DNA from: Polychytrium aggregatum
Taxonomy: Eukaryota; Chytridiomycota; Chytridiomycetes; Polychytriales
Length of the DNA: 27,901 nucleotides
Direction: 5' to 3'
Assembly: GCF_025602895.1 (NCBI RefSeq)
Contig: NW_026516513.1
Coordinates: forward strand, 1 to 27,901
Below are positions 7,634 through 16,165 of this stretch, piece after piece (positions within the stretch are counted from its first letter, which is position 1; each line of letters begins with the position of its first letter). The notes under the pieces are model-generated. The model saw nothing but the letters and a program-made list of their open reading frames with translations, was not told the origin of the DNA and searched no databases. A program made the translations under genes and the position numbers.

Positions 7634-10600
7634 TCACCTCTTAGCGGCCTTGTTGGTTCTCTGGCTCTCGTTGCTGCCTCGGGGTTTGTTCGGGTACTTC
7701 TTGTGGAACTGATGTACGATTAGCGGTGCGCTTATGCAGTTTCGTTCAGGTTCCCATGAATCCTCTTCGTGGCCGTAACCTTTCCAGCGTACCAAGTACT
7801 CGATACCTTTGCCTCGCTTGCGTGAATCGAGTATCTCCTCGACCTCAAATTCCTCATGTCCTTCGACGTTGATTGGCGGAGGAGGTGGTGTATGTCGGCC
7901 TGGAATTTCGTTGTCAGTTACGGGTTCCAACAAGGACGTGTGGAATACTGGATGTATCTTGCTCATGCTCTTGGGGAGCTTAAGCTTGAATGCGACATCG
8001 TTGATTTTGGCTTCAATCTCGAAAGGCCCGAGTCGCTTCCAGTCAAGCTTATCGCATGGTCGTTGGGTCTTGATGTTCTTCCGAGAGAGCCAGACCTTGG
8101 AACCGATTGCAATTGTAATGGCCTTGCGATGCTGATCAGCGTATTCCTTTTGTCGTGCTTGTGCCTTCTTGAGTTCGTGTTTCAATGTATCCAATTGCTG
8201 CTTCATGTTCTGAACTCGTTCCTCGGCGGCGGGGACAGTTGCTTGTGTTGACGTCTTGAAGTCGCAGATGGGGTGGAGCCCGTAATTGGCGTAAAACGGC
8301 GTCATCTTCGTGCTAGCATGAATCGAGTTGTTGTATGCAAATTCGGCTAGTGGCAGGAGTTGCACCCAATCGTCTTGTTGATACCCACAGTAACATCGTA
8401 AGAACGTCTCGAGAACTGCGTTGATCCGTTCGGTCTGTCCATCGGATTCTGGATGATATGCGCTGGACAGGCTGATTGAAGTGTCCAAGAGTTCATGGAA
8501 TCGCTTCCAGAATGTGGACTTGAATTGTGGACCGCGGTCCGATATGATCGTCTTTGGAGTTCCGTGGAGCCGGAATATAGTGTCGACAAAGAGCTTTGCT
8601 GTTTGTTCTGCCGTTATCGTTGTGTGGCATGGTCGGAAGTGCGCCATCTTGGTTAGTCTGTCTACAAATACTGCAATGGCGTCAAAGCCTTCTGACTTGG
8701 GCAGCTCAACAATAAAGTCCATGGAGACGGACTCCCAGGGCCTGTCTGGAATGGGCAATGGTCTCAAGGTGCCGTATGGGAGGTGTCGTGTCGGCTTGGC
8801 GCGGCAACAGACCTCGCACGACTTTATGTAGTTGCTGGTGATCTTGAAAAGTTTCGGGAACCAGTAGTTCCTTCCGATGAGCTCAATTGTTTTCTCCCTC
8901 CCAAAATGCCCGGCTGTCTTTGAGTCGTGTGCCTCTTTCAATATCTCGAGCTGGAGCTGCAGCGTGGGGACGTAGAGGAGGCCCTCGCGGTAGAGTAAAC
9001 CTCTTTCGATATCGTACACCCGGTACTGGGGCTTGTCCATCCCCGACATTACTTCCTGGGCATAGGAGTCATCCTTGAGGGCGGACTTAACTCTTTCTTC
9101 GAACGGTGTCAATGGAGTGTCTGCAATTGCTGCAATTCGAAACTGTTCGGGTTGGAGGAGTATTTGCCGCTGTTGGATCGAGGCTGGATCCTCAGGCGTG
9201 AGCTCGTGTTGGGGTTTTCTGGAAAGGGCGTCTGGTACGACCATATCTCGTCCTGGCTTGTAGACGATCTCAAAGTCAAATTCGGACAAGAACATTGCCC
9301 AACGTGCTTGTCTGCGGTTCAGTACACGGCTCGTTGAGAAGTAGGTTAAGTTCTTGTGATCGCTGTGGATGATGACCTTGTCCTTGGAGCCGGCTAAATA
9401 CTGGCGCCATTCCTTGAGGGCCGAGACGATAGAAAGCAATTCCTTGTCATACACCTCATAGTTGATTTCAGGGGCCGTTAGCTTGCGTGACATGAAACAT
9501 GTAGGGTGATGAACCCCGTCGGAATCGGTTTGGCAAAGTACCGCACCGATTGCGAAGTCACTGGCGTCCGTTTCAACAATGAAGGGTTTTTGCGGATCTG
9601 GATGTTGAAGAACCGGAGCGGAGGTGAAGGCCTGCTTGAGTTTGTCAAAGGCTTGATGGGCCACCTCGGTCCATTGAAACTGCTCCTGCTTGCCGGTCAG
9701 GGCATGGAGAGGCACGGTGATCTTACTGAAGTCGGATATGAATGTTCTGTAATAGTTGGCCAGGCCAAGGAACATCTGCAACTGTTTGACGGATCGGGGT
9801 GGCTCCCAATCGAGGACTGCCTGGACCTTTCGAGGGTCCATCTTCACTCCTTGTGTGCCGATTATGTGGCCAAGGAACTCGATCTCTTCGGCGCTGAATT
9901 GGCACTTTTCCAATTTACAAAAGAGATTGTGGCTTCTCAGCTGCTCGAGGACAAGTCGCACATGGTGGTCATGCTCAGCTGGGTCTTCTGAAAAGACGAG
10001 GATGTCATCGAGATATACTGCCACGCAGTGATCCAGATCCCTCATGACATGGTCCATGAACGATTGGAATGTTGCGGGTGCGCCTTGCAACCCGAAGGGC
10101 ATGACTTTATACTCAAACTGACCCAGAGGGCACGCAAAGCTTGTGAGCCACTCATGGCCTTCATGGATCCTGATGAGGTTATATGCGCCTCTTAGATCCA
10201 ACTTGGTGAAGACACGGGCTCGTCGTACTTTGCGGAACATTTCCTTGATGTTCGGCAAGGGGTAGTGCTGCTTCTTGCAGAGCTTATTCAGCCGGCGATA
10301 ATCAACGCACAACCTCAGTTCTCCTGACTTCTTCTTGACAAATAGAATCGGGGCCACGACGGGGGAGGTGCTGCGTTGGATGAAACCGCATTCGAGATTT
10401 TCCTTGATATAGTTACGTAGTGCGCTCATCTCGGTCTCTGTCAGTGGGTACGGCGTACCTCGTGCTGGTAACGTGTTTGGGTCAGCGAGCTCCAGTTTGT
10501 GATCCCATGACCGATGTGAGGGAAGTATCTTGGCTTGGGTTGGGCTGAACACGTCTTGGTACTCGCTGTACTTGTCTGGTAATACAATCGTTTCATGGGG

Positions 10601-11287
10601 GGTGGTGACATCCAAGGAACTGATGATGTATGTTTCTCCTTGGGACATATCTCTCTTGAAGGTCCGAGCGCTGACAGCTCTCACCGCTGGTTGGTTATCG
10701 GACAGGTGCAGATCAGGTATCGTGCTCCGCTGTCCACCGCAATGGGATTGGCAGTGAGGGGAGTCAAAGCGTATATCCCGCGTAGCCCAGCTGATATTAG
10801 GCTCGTGGGTTTTCAGCCAGGGGTATCCCAGGATGAGTTCGTGATACGGGGATTGAATCAACTTGAAGCTGATCACCTCACGGTGACCATTGATGGTCAT
10901 TGCGAGCGGCTCGGTCTCATCTGTGATGTGGCCTGAAGCGAGGAGCTTCCCATCCACGGCGTAACCTTGGATTGGATGCTCGAGGCGACGAAGGGGAAGT
11001 CGGTGTTTGGCAGCTACGTCAATGTCTATACAATTCAATTGTGACCCGGAGTCGATGAAAGCAACCATTTGGAAGCTAGTGCTCCCATAGCAACACAAGG
11101 CTTGGGTTTCGAGGCTGAGTGGTGCCCCGTTATTGGTAAGACTACTAATGTGTCCGCTTGAGAGACACGGAGGGTCAGGAGGTTCTAGGTGAGGTGGGTC
11201 CGACGGTACTCCTGTAGCAACCGTCGGACTCAGCGAAAACCCTGCTTCTCGGGGCAGTTCTTGGCATAGTGCCCCTTTGCAGAGCAA
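7634..11287 (-). CDS. pol: Element D Pol: protease, RT, RNase H, integrase, chromodomain
   Basis: Complete Pol of up to 1217 aa; the upstream end is a TTG, not an AUG, so it should be made by -1 frameshifting from gag at 11242-11236. Domains: aspartic protease IDSG near 78-81; RT about 265-470 with [12 protein letters not shown] and YLDD at 425-428; RNase H from TDASDFAIGA near 573; integrase zinc finger H787/H794/C824/C827; catalytic D857, D917, E953 (D-X59-D-X35-E); a GPF-type segment near 1087; C-terminal chromodomain about 1145-1195 with EVEEILDSR and YLVRWKGYGHEEDSWEP. All catalytic residues are present and I see no frame break. The LDxRGAYN form of RT groups it with A and E. The chromodomain is expected to steer integration to methylated-histone chromatin. 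Confidence 0.95.
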   Translation of the reverse strand: MLCKGALCQELPREAGFSLSPTVATGVPSDPPHLEPPDPPCLSSGHISSLTNNGAPLSLETQALCCYGSTSFQMVAFIDSGSQLNCIDIDVAAKHRLPLRRLEHPIQGYAVDGKLLASGHITDETEPLAMTINGHREVISFKLIQSPYHELILGYPWLKTHEPNISWATRDIRFDSPHCQSHCGGQRSTIPDLHLSDNQPAVRAVSARTFKRDMSQGETYIISSLDVTTPHETIVLPDKYSEYQDVFSPTQAKILPSHRSWDHKLELADPNTLPARGTPYPLTETEMSALRNYIKENLECGFIQRSTSPVVAPILFVKKKSGELRLCVDYRRLNKLCKKQHYPLPNIKEMFRKVRRARVFTKLDLRGAYNLIRIHEGHEWLTSFACPLGQFEYKVMPFGLQGAPATFQSFMDHVMRDLDHCVAVYLDDILVFSEDPAEHDHHVRLVLEQLRSHNLFCKLEKCQFSAEEIEFLGHIIGTQGVKMDPRKVQAVLDWEPPRSVKQLQMFLGLANYYRTFISDFSKITVPLHALTGKQEQFQWTEVAHQAFDKLKQAFTSAPVLQHPDPQKPFIVETDASDFAIGAVLCQTDSDGVHHPTCFMSRKLTAPEINYEVYDKELLSIVSALKEWRQYLAGSKDKVIIHSDHKNLTYFSTSRVLNRRQARWAMFLSEFDFEIVYKPGRDMVVPDALSRKPQHELTPEDPASIQQRQILLQPEQFRIAAIADTPLTPFEERVKSALKDDSYAQEVMSGMDKPQYRVYDIERGLLYREGLLYVPTLQLQLEILKEAHDSKTAGHFGREKTIELIGRNYWFPKLFKITSNYIKSCEVCCRAKPTRHLPYGTLRPLPIPDRPWESVSMDFIVELPKSEGFDAIAVFVDRLTKMAHFRPCHTTITAEQTAKLFVDTIFRLHGTPKTIISDRGPQFKSTFWKRFHELLDTSISLSSAYHPESDGQTERINAVLETFLRCYCGYQQDDWVQLLPLAEFAYNNSIHASTKMTPFYANYGLHPICDFKTSTQATVPAAEERVQNMKQQLDTLKHELKKAQARQKEYADQHRKAITIAIGSKVWLSRKNIKTQRPCDKLDWKRLGPFEIEAKINDVAFKLKLPKSMSKIHPVFHTSLLEPVTDNEIPGRHTPPPPPINVEGHEEFEVEEILDSRKRGKGIEYLVRWKGYGHEEDSWEPERNCISAPLIVHQFHKKYPNKPRGSNESQRTNKAAKR
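11198..11242 (-). promoter_or_regulatory. -1 ribosomal frameshift signal, element D
   Basis: Heptamer G GGT TTT (11242-11236) in gag phase, a 6-nt spacer, then a perfect 10-bp stem GTCCGACGGT (11229-11220) / ACCGTCGGAC (11207-11198) with a 12-nt loop. The gag stop TGA (11232-11230) lies in the spacer. GGGUUUU is a known slippery heptamer (barley yellow dwarf virus type). Confidence 0.87.
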
Positions 11288-12180
11288 TACATACAGAGGC
11301 CAAGCTTACGGCGCCTGTCGCGCTCTTCTTGCGTAAGCTTAACTTGGCTGGCATGACCCGATGGTTCTTGTCCTCGGAGGGCATCCACCTCCATCGGTGT
11401 TATCTGAGACGCATGGTGTGAGGTGGGGGCGGCCCTGTGAAGCTGTCTGGGTTCGGGGTGCGAGGGGCGACGTTCGGTGCGTTGCTCCCTTCGGCGTTCA
11501 AAGAGTCGGGCATCAATGCTGATAATATGGTTTACCCATTCCTCGAACTCGTCGGGCTCCCTGGACTTGGCCAACTCGTCCTTAACTTCTGAGTTGAGTC
11601 CACGACGGAGGGCGTGACGCAGGGCGGCCTCGTTCCAGTTGGTGTCTACGGCGAGGCGGCGAAACTCCGCAATATATGCTGCAGCGGAGCGTCCCCTTTG
11701 GACGAGGGCATCGATCGCCCTCTCCGCGGATTTGGTACGGTCCGGGTCTCCGAAGGAGGCGTTGAATCTCCTAATGAACTCTTCAAAGTTCTCGAGGACA
11801 GTTGGGTCGTTTCTCTCCAGGATCGGAGCAAACCATGCGGCGGCAGTCTCCCTAAGGAAGCTGGCGGCATACATGACCTGAATTCGGTCGGTATTGTATC
11901 GTTGGGCTTGCATGGAAAACACAAGTCGGAGTTGATTGACGAAGCTTCTAGATTCCGAACGGCGGCCCGAAAAGAAGGCGGGGTCAGCGACTCTAGGTTC
12001 TCGGTCGTTGTGGACGGCATGCGCCTGGAACTGGGCAAGGTTATTGGCTGCAGCTTGGGCCTGTTGCAGAGCGGCCATGTGGGCCTGCAGCTGGGTGAAT
12101 TGATCGCGAAGGTGGTTGTATGCCGCGAGGACTTGATTCATGTTGTCGGCGTTTCCATCGGGGTGGCCTTCGGGGTTCAT
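11230..12180 (-). CDS. gag: Element D Gag
   Basis: Gag of 316 aa from the ATG at 12180; the frame is open further into the LTR, but the mRNA should start inside the LTR and this is the first Met after the primer site. A Gln/Ala-rich N-terminal helix (about 12-50) precedes a sushi-type capsid region with FVNQLRLVFSMQ, an ETAAAWFAPILE segment and FNASFGDPDRT. A basic, Arg/His-rich linker follows, then the CCHC knuckle CMYCSAKGHYAKNC at 296-309, seven residues from the end. The slippery sequence falls in the last codons. The leader between LTR and start codon is only 21 nt, so the primer site almost touches the coding region. Confidence 0.92.
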   Translation of the reverse strand: MNPEGHPDGNADNMNQVLAAYNHLRDQFTQLQAHMAALQQAQAAANNLAQFQAHAVHNDREPRVADPAFFSGRRSESRSFVNQLRLVFSMQAQRYNTDRIQVMYAASFLRETAAAWFAPILERNDPTVLENFEEFIRRFNASFGDPDRTKSAERAIDALVQRGRSAAAYIAEFRRLAVDTNWNEAALRHALRRGLNSEVKDELAKSREPDEFEEWVNHIISIDARLFERRREQRTERRPSHPEPRQLHRAAPTSHHASQITPMEVDALRGQEPSGHASQVKLTQEERDRRRKLGLCMYCSAKGHYAKNCPEKQGFR

Positions 12181-12189
12181 GATGAGAGG

Positions 12190-12199
12190 AGGCAGACAA
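12190..12199 (-). promoter_or_regulatory. Self-primer binding site, element D
   Basis: TTGTCTGCCT (minus), 2 nt after the 5' LTR, is the reverse complement of AGGCAGACAA (12293-12284) in the LTR. That segment sits about 30-38 nt downstream of the TATA-like GATAAATAG (12331-12323), near the predicted RNA start. No TGG-type tRNA primer site is present. Confidence 0.62.
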
Positions 12200-12201
12200 A
12201 C

Positions 12202-12471
12202 TGTAACGGGGATGGGAACTGGGCTGGGACTGGACCTGGGCTGGGACTGAACTGGGATCGGGCTGGGACTGGTTTTACTGGCGTTGTCTGCCTGGAGTTT
12301 ATTTGTTAAGCTCAAGGGCATCCTATTTATCGACCCTCCTCTCGCGGTCCGCAGGCGGTGAGCTGGTGCCTGCGGTCGGCGGGCGTGGCTGCGGAAGGTG
12401 CGGATGCCTGCGGACGAGGCTGCGGAGCGGAGTTGGCAGAGTCATCGGCGGCCTTGCTGCGCTCTGTCACA
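12202..12471 (-). repeat. 5' LTR of element D (270 bp)
   Basis: Same sequence by eye as 7347-7616. It is the promoter for D's minus-strand RNA, with the TATA-like box at 12331-12323. Confidence 0.95.
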
Positions 12472-12476
12472 CTCTG
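12472..12476. repeat. Target site duplication of D, right copy (CTCTG)
   Basis: Matches 7342-7346 exactly. Confidence 0.95.
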
Positions 12477-15400
12477 GAGCAAGCTGCAACTTTGTCAGCA
12501 GACGCTTGCTCCAGGAGCTCAACATACATGCAACCAAGAAGAAGTCGCCGATGAGTGTGGCGCTTGCAGACGATCGTGTGCAGCAGTGCACACACCAAGT
12601 GGTCCTGCGAGTGGCCCTCCATCCCAAGTACCATCCTGTCCTGTTGTTCCAAGTGATCGACACCAAGTTCGATGCCATCCTCGGCATGAGCTGGCTTGCT
12701 CGTGCCGAGCCGACTCCAGTCGTCGACTGGAAAGGCCGCACTGTCCGTGTTGGCCCTGACATTGTCCTGCAGGGCATGGCCTCACCCAACATGCCACCTC
12801 TCCTCTCAGCCATGCAATTCAAGAGGCTGATCAAGAAGGACACGTCGTTCCTCTGTGTCGTGCGTGAGGTCGACGACACCGACCAAGCCGGTCCCGGTCC
12901 CCCGCCTGTGGTGACCAAGCTGCTCGACGAGTACAAGGACGTATTCCCCGACCAGTTGCCACAATGCCTGCCACCCCAACGCACCGTCGATCATCGCATC
13001 GACATCGAACCAGGCTCGTCGCCTCCGTCAAGACCGACGTACCAACTGTCGCTGACGGAGATGGACGAACTCAAGCGCCAGTTGGATGACCTCCTCGCCC
13101 ATGGGTTCATCCGCCCGAGCCAGTCACCGTATGGTGCACCAGTGCTCTTTGTCAAGAAGAAAGAAGGTGATCTCAGGATGTGCGTCGACTATCGCGCACT
13201 AAACAAACAGACCATCAAGAACACCTACCCGTTGCCCAGGATCGACGAGTTGATGGATCGTCTGAGTGGAGCAAAGGTCTTTAGCAAGATAGACCTCCGC
13301 TCAGGCTACCATCAGATCCGCATCCACGAGGATGATGTCCACAAGACCGCCTTCAGGACTCGCTACGGACTGTACGAGTTCCTAGTGCTGCCGTTCGGAT
13401 TGACGAACGCACCTGCCACGTTCATGCAGCTGATGAACGATGTGTTCCGCCAAGAGCTCGACAACTCTGTCATCGTGTACCTGGATGATATCCTTGTGTA
13501 CAGCAAGGATGAAGCGACCCATGAAGGTCATGTCGCCCGCGTGCTGGCCAAGCTACGCGAGCACAAGTTGTATGCCAAACTGTCCAAGTGTGAGTTCTTC
13601 AAGAATCAAGTCCCGTTCCTGGGACACGTTGTCTCAGGAAGAGGAATCGAAGTCGACCCCGCCAAGGTCAAGTCTGTGGTCGAGTGGCCGCCGCTCGCAT
13701 GCGTCTCTGACGTGCAGTCGTTTCTCGGTCTCGTCAACTACTACCGCCGATTCATCCCCGATCTGGCGCGCACTGCCGGTCCACTCACAGACCTACTCCG
13801 CAAAGAGTGCCCCTTCGTGTGGGACCACCCACAACGCCAAGCGTTCGAGACCCTCAAGCACGCCTTGACGAACGCTCCTGTCCTCGCTGTGTTCGACCCG
13901 AACACGGATGTCTCCGTGCACACCGACGCCTCCGACTTTGCGGTGGGAGCTGTTTTGATGCAGGAGGGAAGGCCCGTTGCCTTCGAGTCGCGCAAACTGT
14001 CCCAACACGAGATCAACTATCCCGTGCACGAGAAGGAGCAGCTTGCGATCATCTACGCGCTGCAGAAGTTCCGAGTGTACCTCCACGGTACCGCCAAGCC
14101 CTTCAAGATTGTGACGGACCACCAGTCACTGCGTTACCTCGACACCAAGAAGAACCTGAGCCGACGCCAAGCGCGATGGATGGAGTTCCTCGCCGAGTAC
14201 AACTACGAGGTTGTATACCAGAAAGGCAAACTCAATGTGGTGCCTGACGCACTGTCCCGACGCCCCGACTACCAATTGGCGTCACTGTACGAGTCGACTG
14301 TCAGTGTCGACAACACGATGCTGGATGTTGTCCGAGACAACATCGCCAACGACAAACAGTTCGGAGAACTGTTCCGAAAGGTGTCTAAGCTCCCCAAGGA
14401 CGACGAATCATCCGAGTACACAGTGCGTGATGGCCTGCTCCTCCTGAAGAAGGACAGCCGTGTCTGTGTGCCGGACATTCCGTCGTTGAAGACCAAGTTG
14501 CTCCAAGAGGTCCACGACTCGCCCCTCGCTGGACACTTTGGAGTCGAGAAGACATACGACCGACTGGCCAAAGTCGCATACTGGCCTGGAATGAAGCGCA
14601 CCGTCGAGAAGTACATCGAGTCCTGCCATACCTGCAAGATGGTCAAGTCACGCACGACCCGAGAGCAAGGATTGCTGCAACCCCTGCCTGTTCCCGACCG
14701 CCCCTGGACCAGCATGTCCATGGATCTCATCACGCATCTACCGACGACCAAGTTGGACCACGATGCAATCGCTGTCTTTGTCGACAGGTTCAGCAAGATG
14801 GCACACTTTGTGCCGTGCCAGACGACATGCTCCGCGCCTGACCTTGCACTGCTGTTCTTCAAGCATGTGTTCAAGCACCACGGCCTCCCAAAGTCCATCG
14901 TCAGTGATCGAGACCCCCGATTCACCTCCTTGTTTTGGACAAGTCTGTTCGACCATCTCGGCACCAAGCTGAACATGTCAACCTCGCACCACCAACAAAC
15001 GGATGGACAGTCCGAGCGGACGATCCGCACCCTCGAGCAATACCTGAGGACATACGCCTCGACCAGCCAAGACGACTGGGACATACAGCTGAGTCATGCA
15101 GAGTTTGCATACAACACCGCCAAGTCGAGCACAACTGGCTTGAGCCCCTTTGAGGCGCTCTACGGATTCCAGCCTGATGTTCCCACCTCCTTGACACTGA
15201 CCGAGTCCACGGCTGGATTGCCTCCCAAACCAAGTGCCTTTGTCAAAGATCATCAAGTCCGACACAAGATGATCGCCGACGCGCTCACGGATGCGCAACA
15301 AGTGATGGCGAAGTACTACGACCGCCGACACCAGGATGTCTCCTTTGAAGTTGGAGACCTTGTCTACCTGGACGCCGACAACATCAAGGTCCCCGAAGCC

Positions 15401-15847
15401 CAGTCAAAGAAGTTGTTGCCCAAGTACCGAGGACCGTTCAAGATAGCGGCCCGACCCAGTCCCCTCAACTACCTGTTGGACTTGCCACCTGGAAGCAAGC
15501 TCCATCCTGTCTTCCATGTGTCCAAGCTGCGTCGCCACACGACCCGCAGTCCAGCACAGTTCCCCGACGCCGACGAAGGTGTCCCGGACGACGCACCACT
15601 GGAAGACGACCTCGGACAATACTATACTCAAGAATATGAAGTCGAAAGGATCGTGAGGCACAAGAAAGTGGCTGATGGGTCACTTCGGTTTTATGTCAAG
15701 TGGGTTGGTTACCCACACTCGGGCAACACATGGCAAACACTGGAGGACTTGTCCCATGCACCCGAGGAGCTGAGTAAATACGGTAAACACCTCGAGGAGC
15801 CCCAAATAAAGAGCACACGCAGGGCTCCTCGCAGGAAGCCTTCTTAA
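12472..15847 (+). pseudogene. pol: Element B Pol, C-terminal part: protease remainder, RT, RNase H, integrase, chromodomain
   Basis: Continuation of B Pol after D. The frame runs back into D's LTR, but B sequence starts at 12472. It encodes the protease remainder (GASCNF onward), RT with [12 protein letters not shown] and YLDDILVYS, RNase H ([13 protein letters not shown]), the integrase zinc finger ([10 protein letters not shown]...CHTC) and DD35E core ([23 protein letters not shown]), and a GPF segment. A C-terminal chromodomain has [10 protein letters not shown] and [15 protein letters not shown]. It is open to TAA at 15847. Compared with C I see one amino-acid change near 13601 (Lys for Gln) and one silent change at 13636. 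The domains look intact, but the segment is cut off from gag and the protease start by D. Confidence 0.92.
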
Positions 15848-15856
15848 GTGTGGGAG
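15846..15856 (+). promoter_or_regulatory. Polypurine tract, element B
   Basis: AAGTGTGGGAG directly before the TGTAGG start of the 3' LTR, overlapping the last bases of the pol stop codon. Confidence 0.65.
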
Positions 15857-16165
15857 TGTAGGAGATGGTATCTCCGACGCTGTGCTGCGCGTACTGCGCG
15901 TACTGCGCGGCGCAGTGGGTCGTGACCTGTGCTGCGCTTTGCGTTTTCACGCACCGCAGGCAGGCCACCGCAGGGTATACCTGCGGGTTGCCCCCGTTCC
16001 CCCCGTTTGTCTGGAGTTCGGTTTTATCGTGAATAAACGTAAGTGCTCCCCGAGCTCACCCGTCCGCTAGAGTAGCCTAGCACCGCCCTGTTCTGCCCCG
16101 TCCTGTCTTGTCTTGTACCCCCTCCCTCCCCGTCTTGCCCCAACGTCCCAGTAGTGGACGTTACA
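15857..16165 (+). repeat. 3' LTR of element B (309 bp)
   Basis: TGTAGG...GTTACA. Its ends are defined by the PPT on the left and by C's integrase sequence on the right. Inverted repeats lie close to both ends: GGAGAT-GGT-ATCTCC (15861-15875) and AACGTCC-7 nt-GGACGTT (16142-16162). It looks identical to the B 5' LTR and to C's LTR in reverse complement. Confidence 0.93.

Larger units (their letters stand above)
7347..12471 (-). mobile_element. Complete Ty3/gypsy chromovirus element D (5125 bp, Tf1/sushi type)
   Basis: Minus strand: 5' LTR (12202-12471), self-primer site, gag, frameshift signal, one long pol ORF, polypurine tract and 3' LTR (7347-7616). The LTRs appear identical over 270 bp, both 5-bp target duplications are present and both ORFs are open. 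This is the signature of a recent, possibly autonomous insertion. Confidence 0.96.
5570..16165 (+). mobile_element. Ty3/gypsy chromovirus element B, split by element D
   Basis: LTR (5570-5877), tRNA-type primer site, gag, pol, polypurine tract and 3' LTR (15857-16165). D (7347-12471) is inserted in pol. Without D and one CTCTG copy, gag and pol are open throughout. The first T of the 5' LTR is lost to the junction with A1. The 3' flank CCATC (16166-16170) lies in C's integrase sequence, so B appears inserted in C. Confidence 0.92.

Noticed and set aside
16024..16165. C-terminal extension of C Pol past QTDG
   Set aside because: These codons are B's LTR read in reverse; they are a product of the insertion junction.
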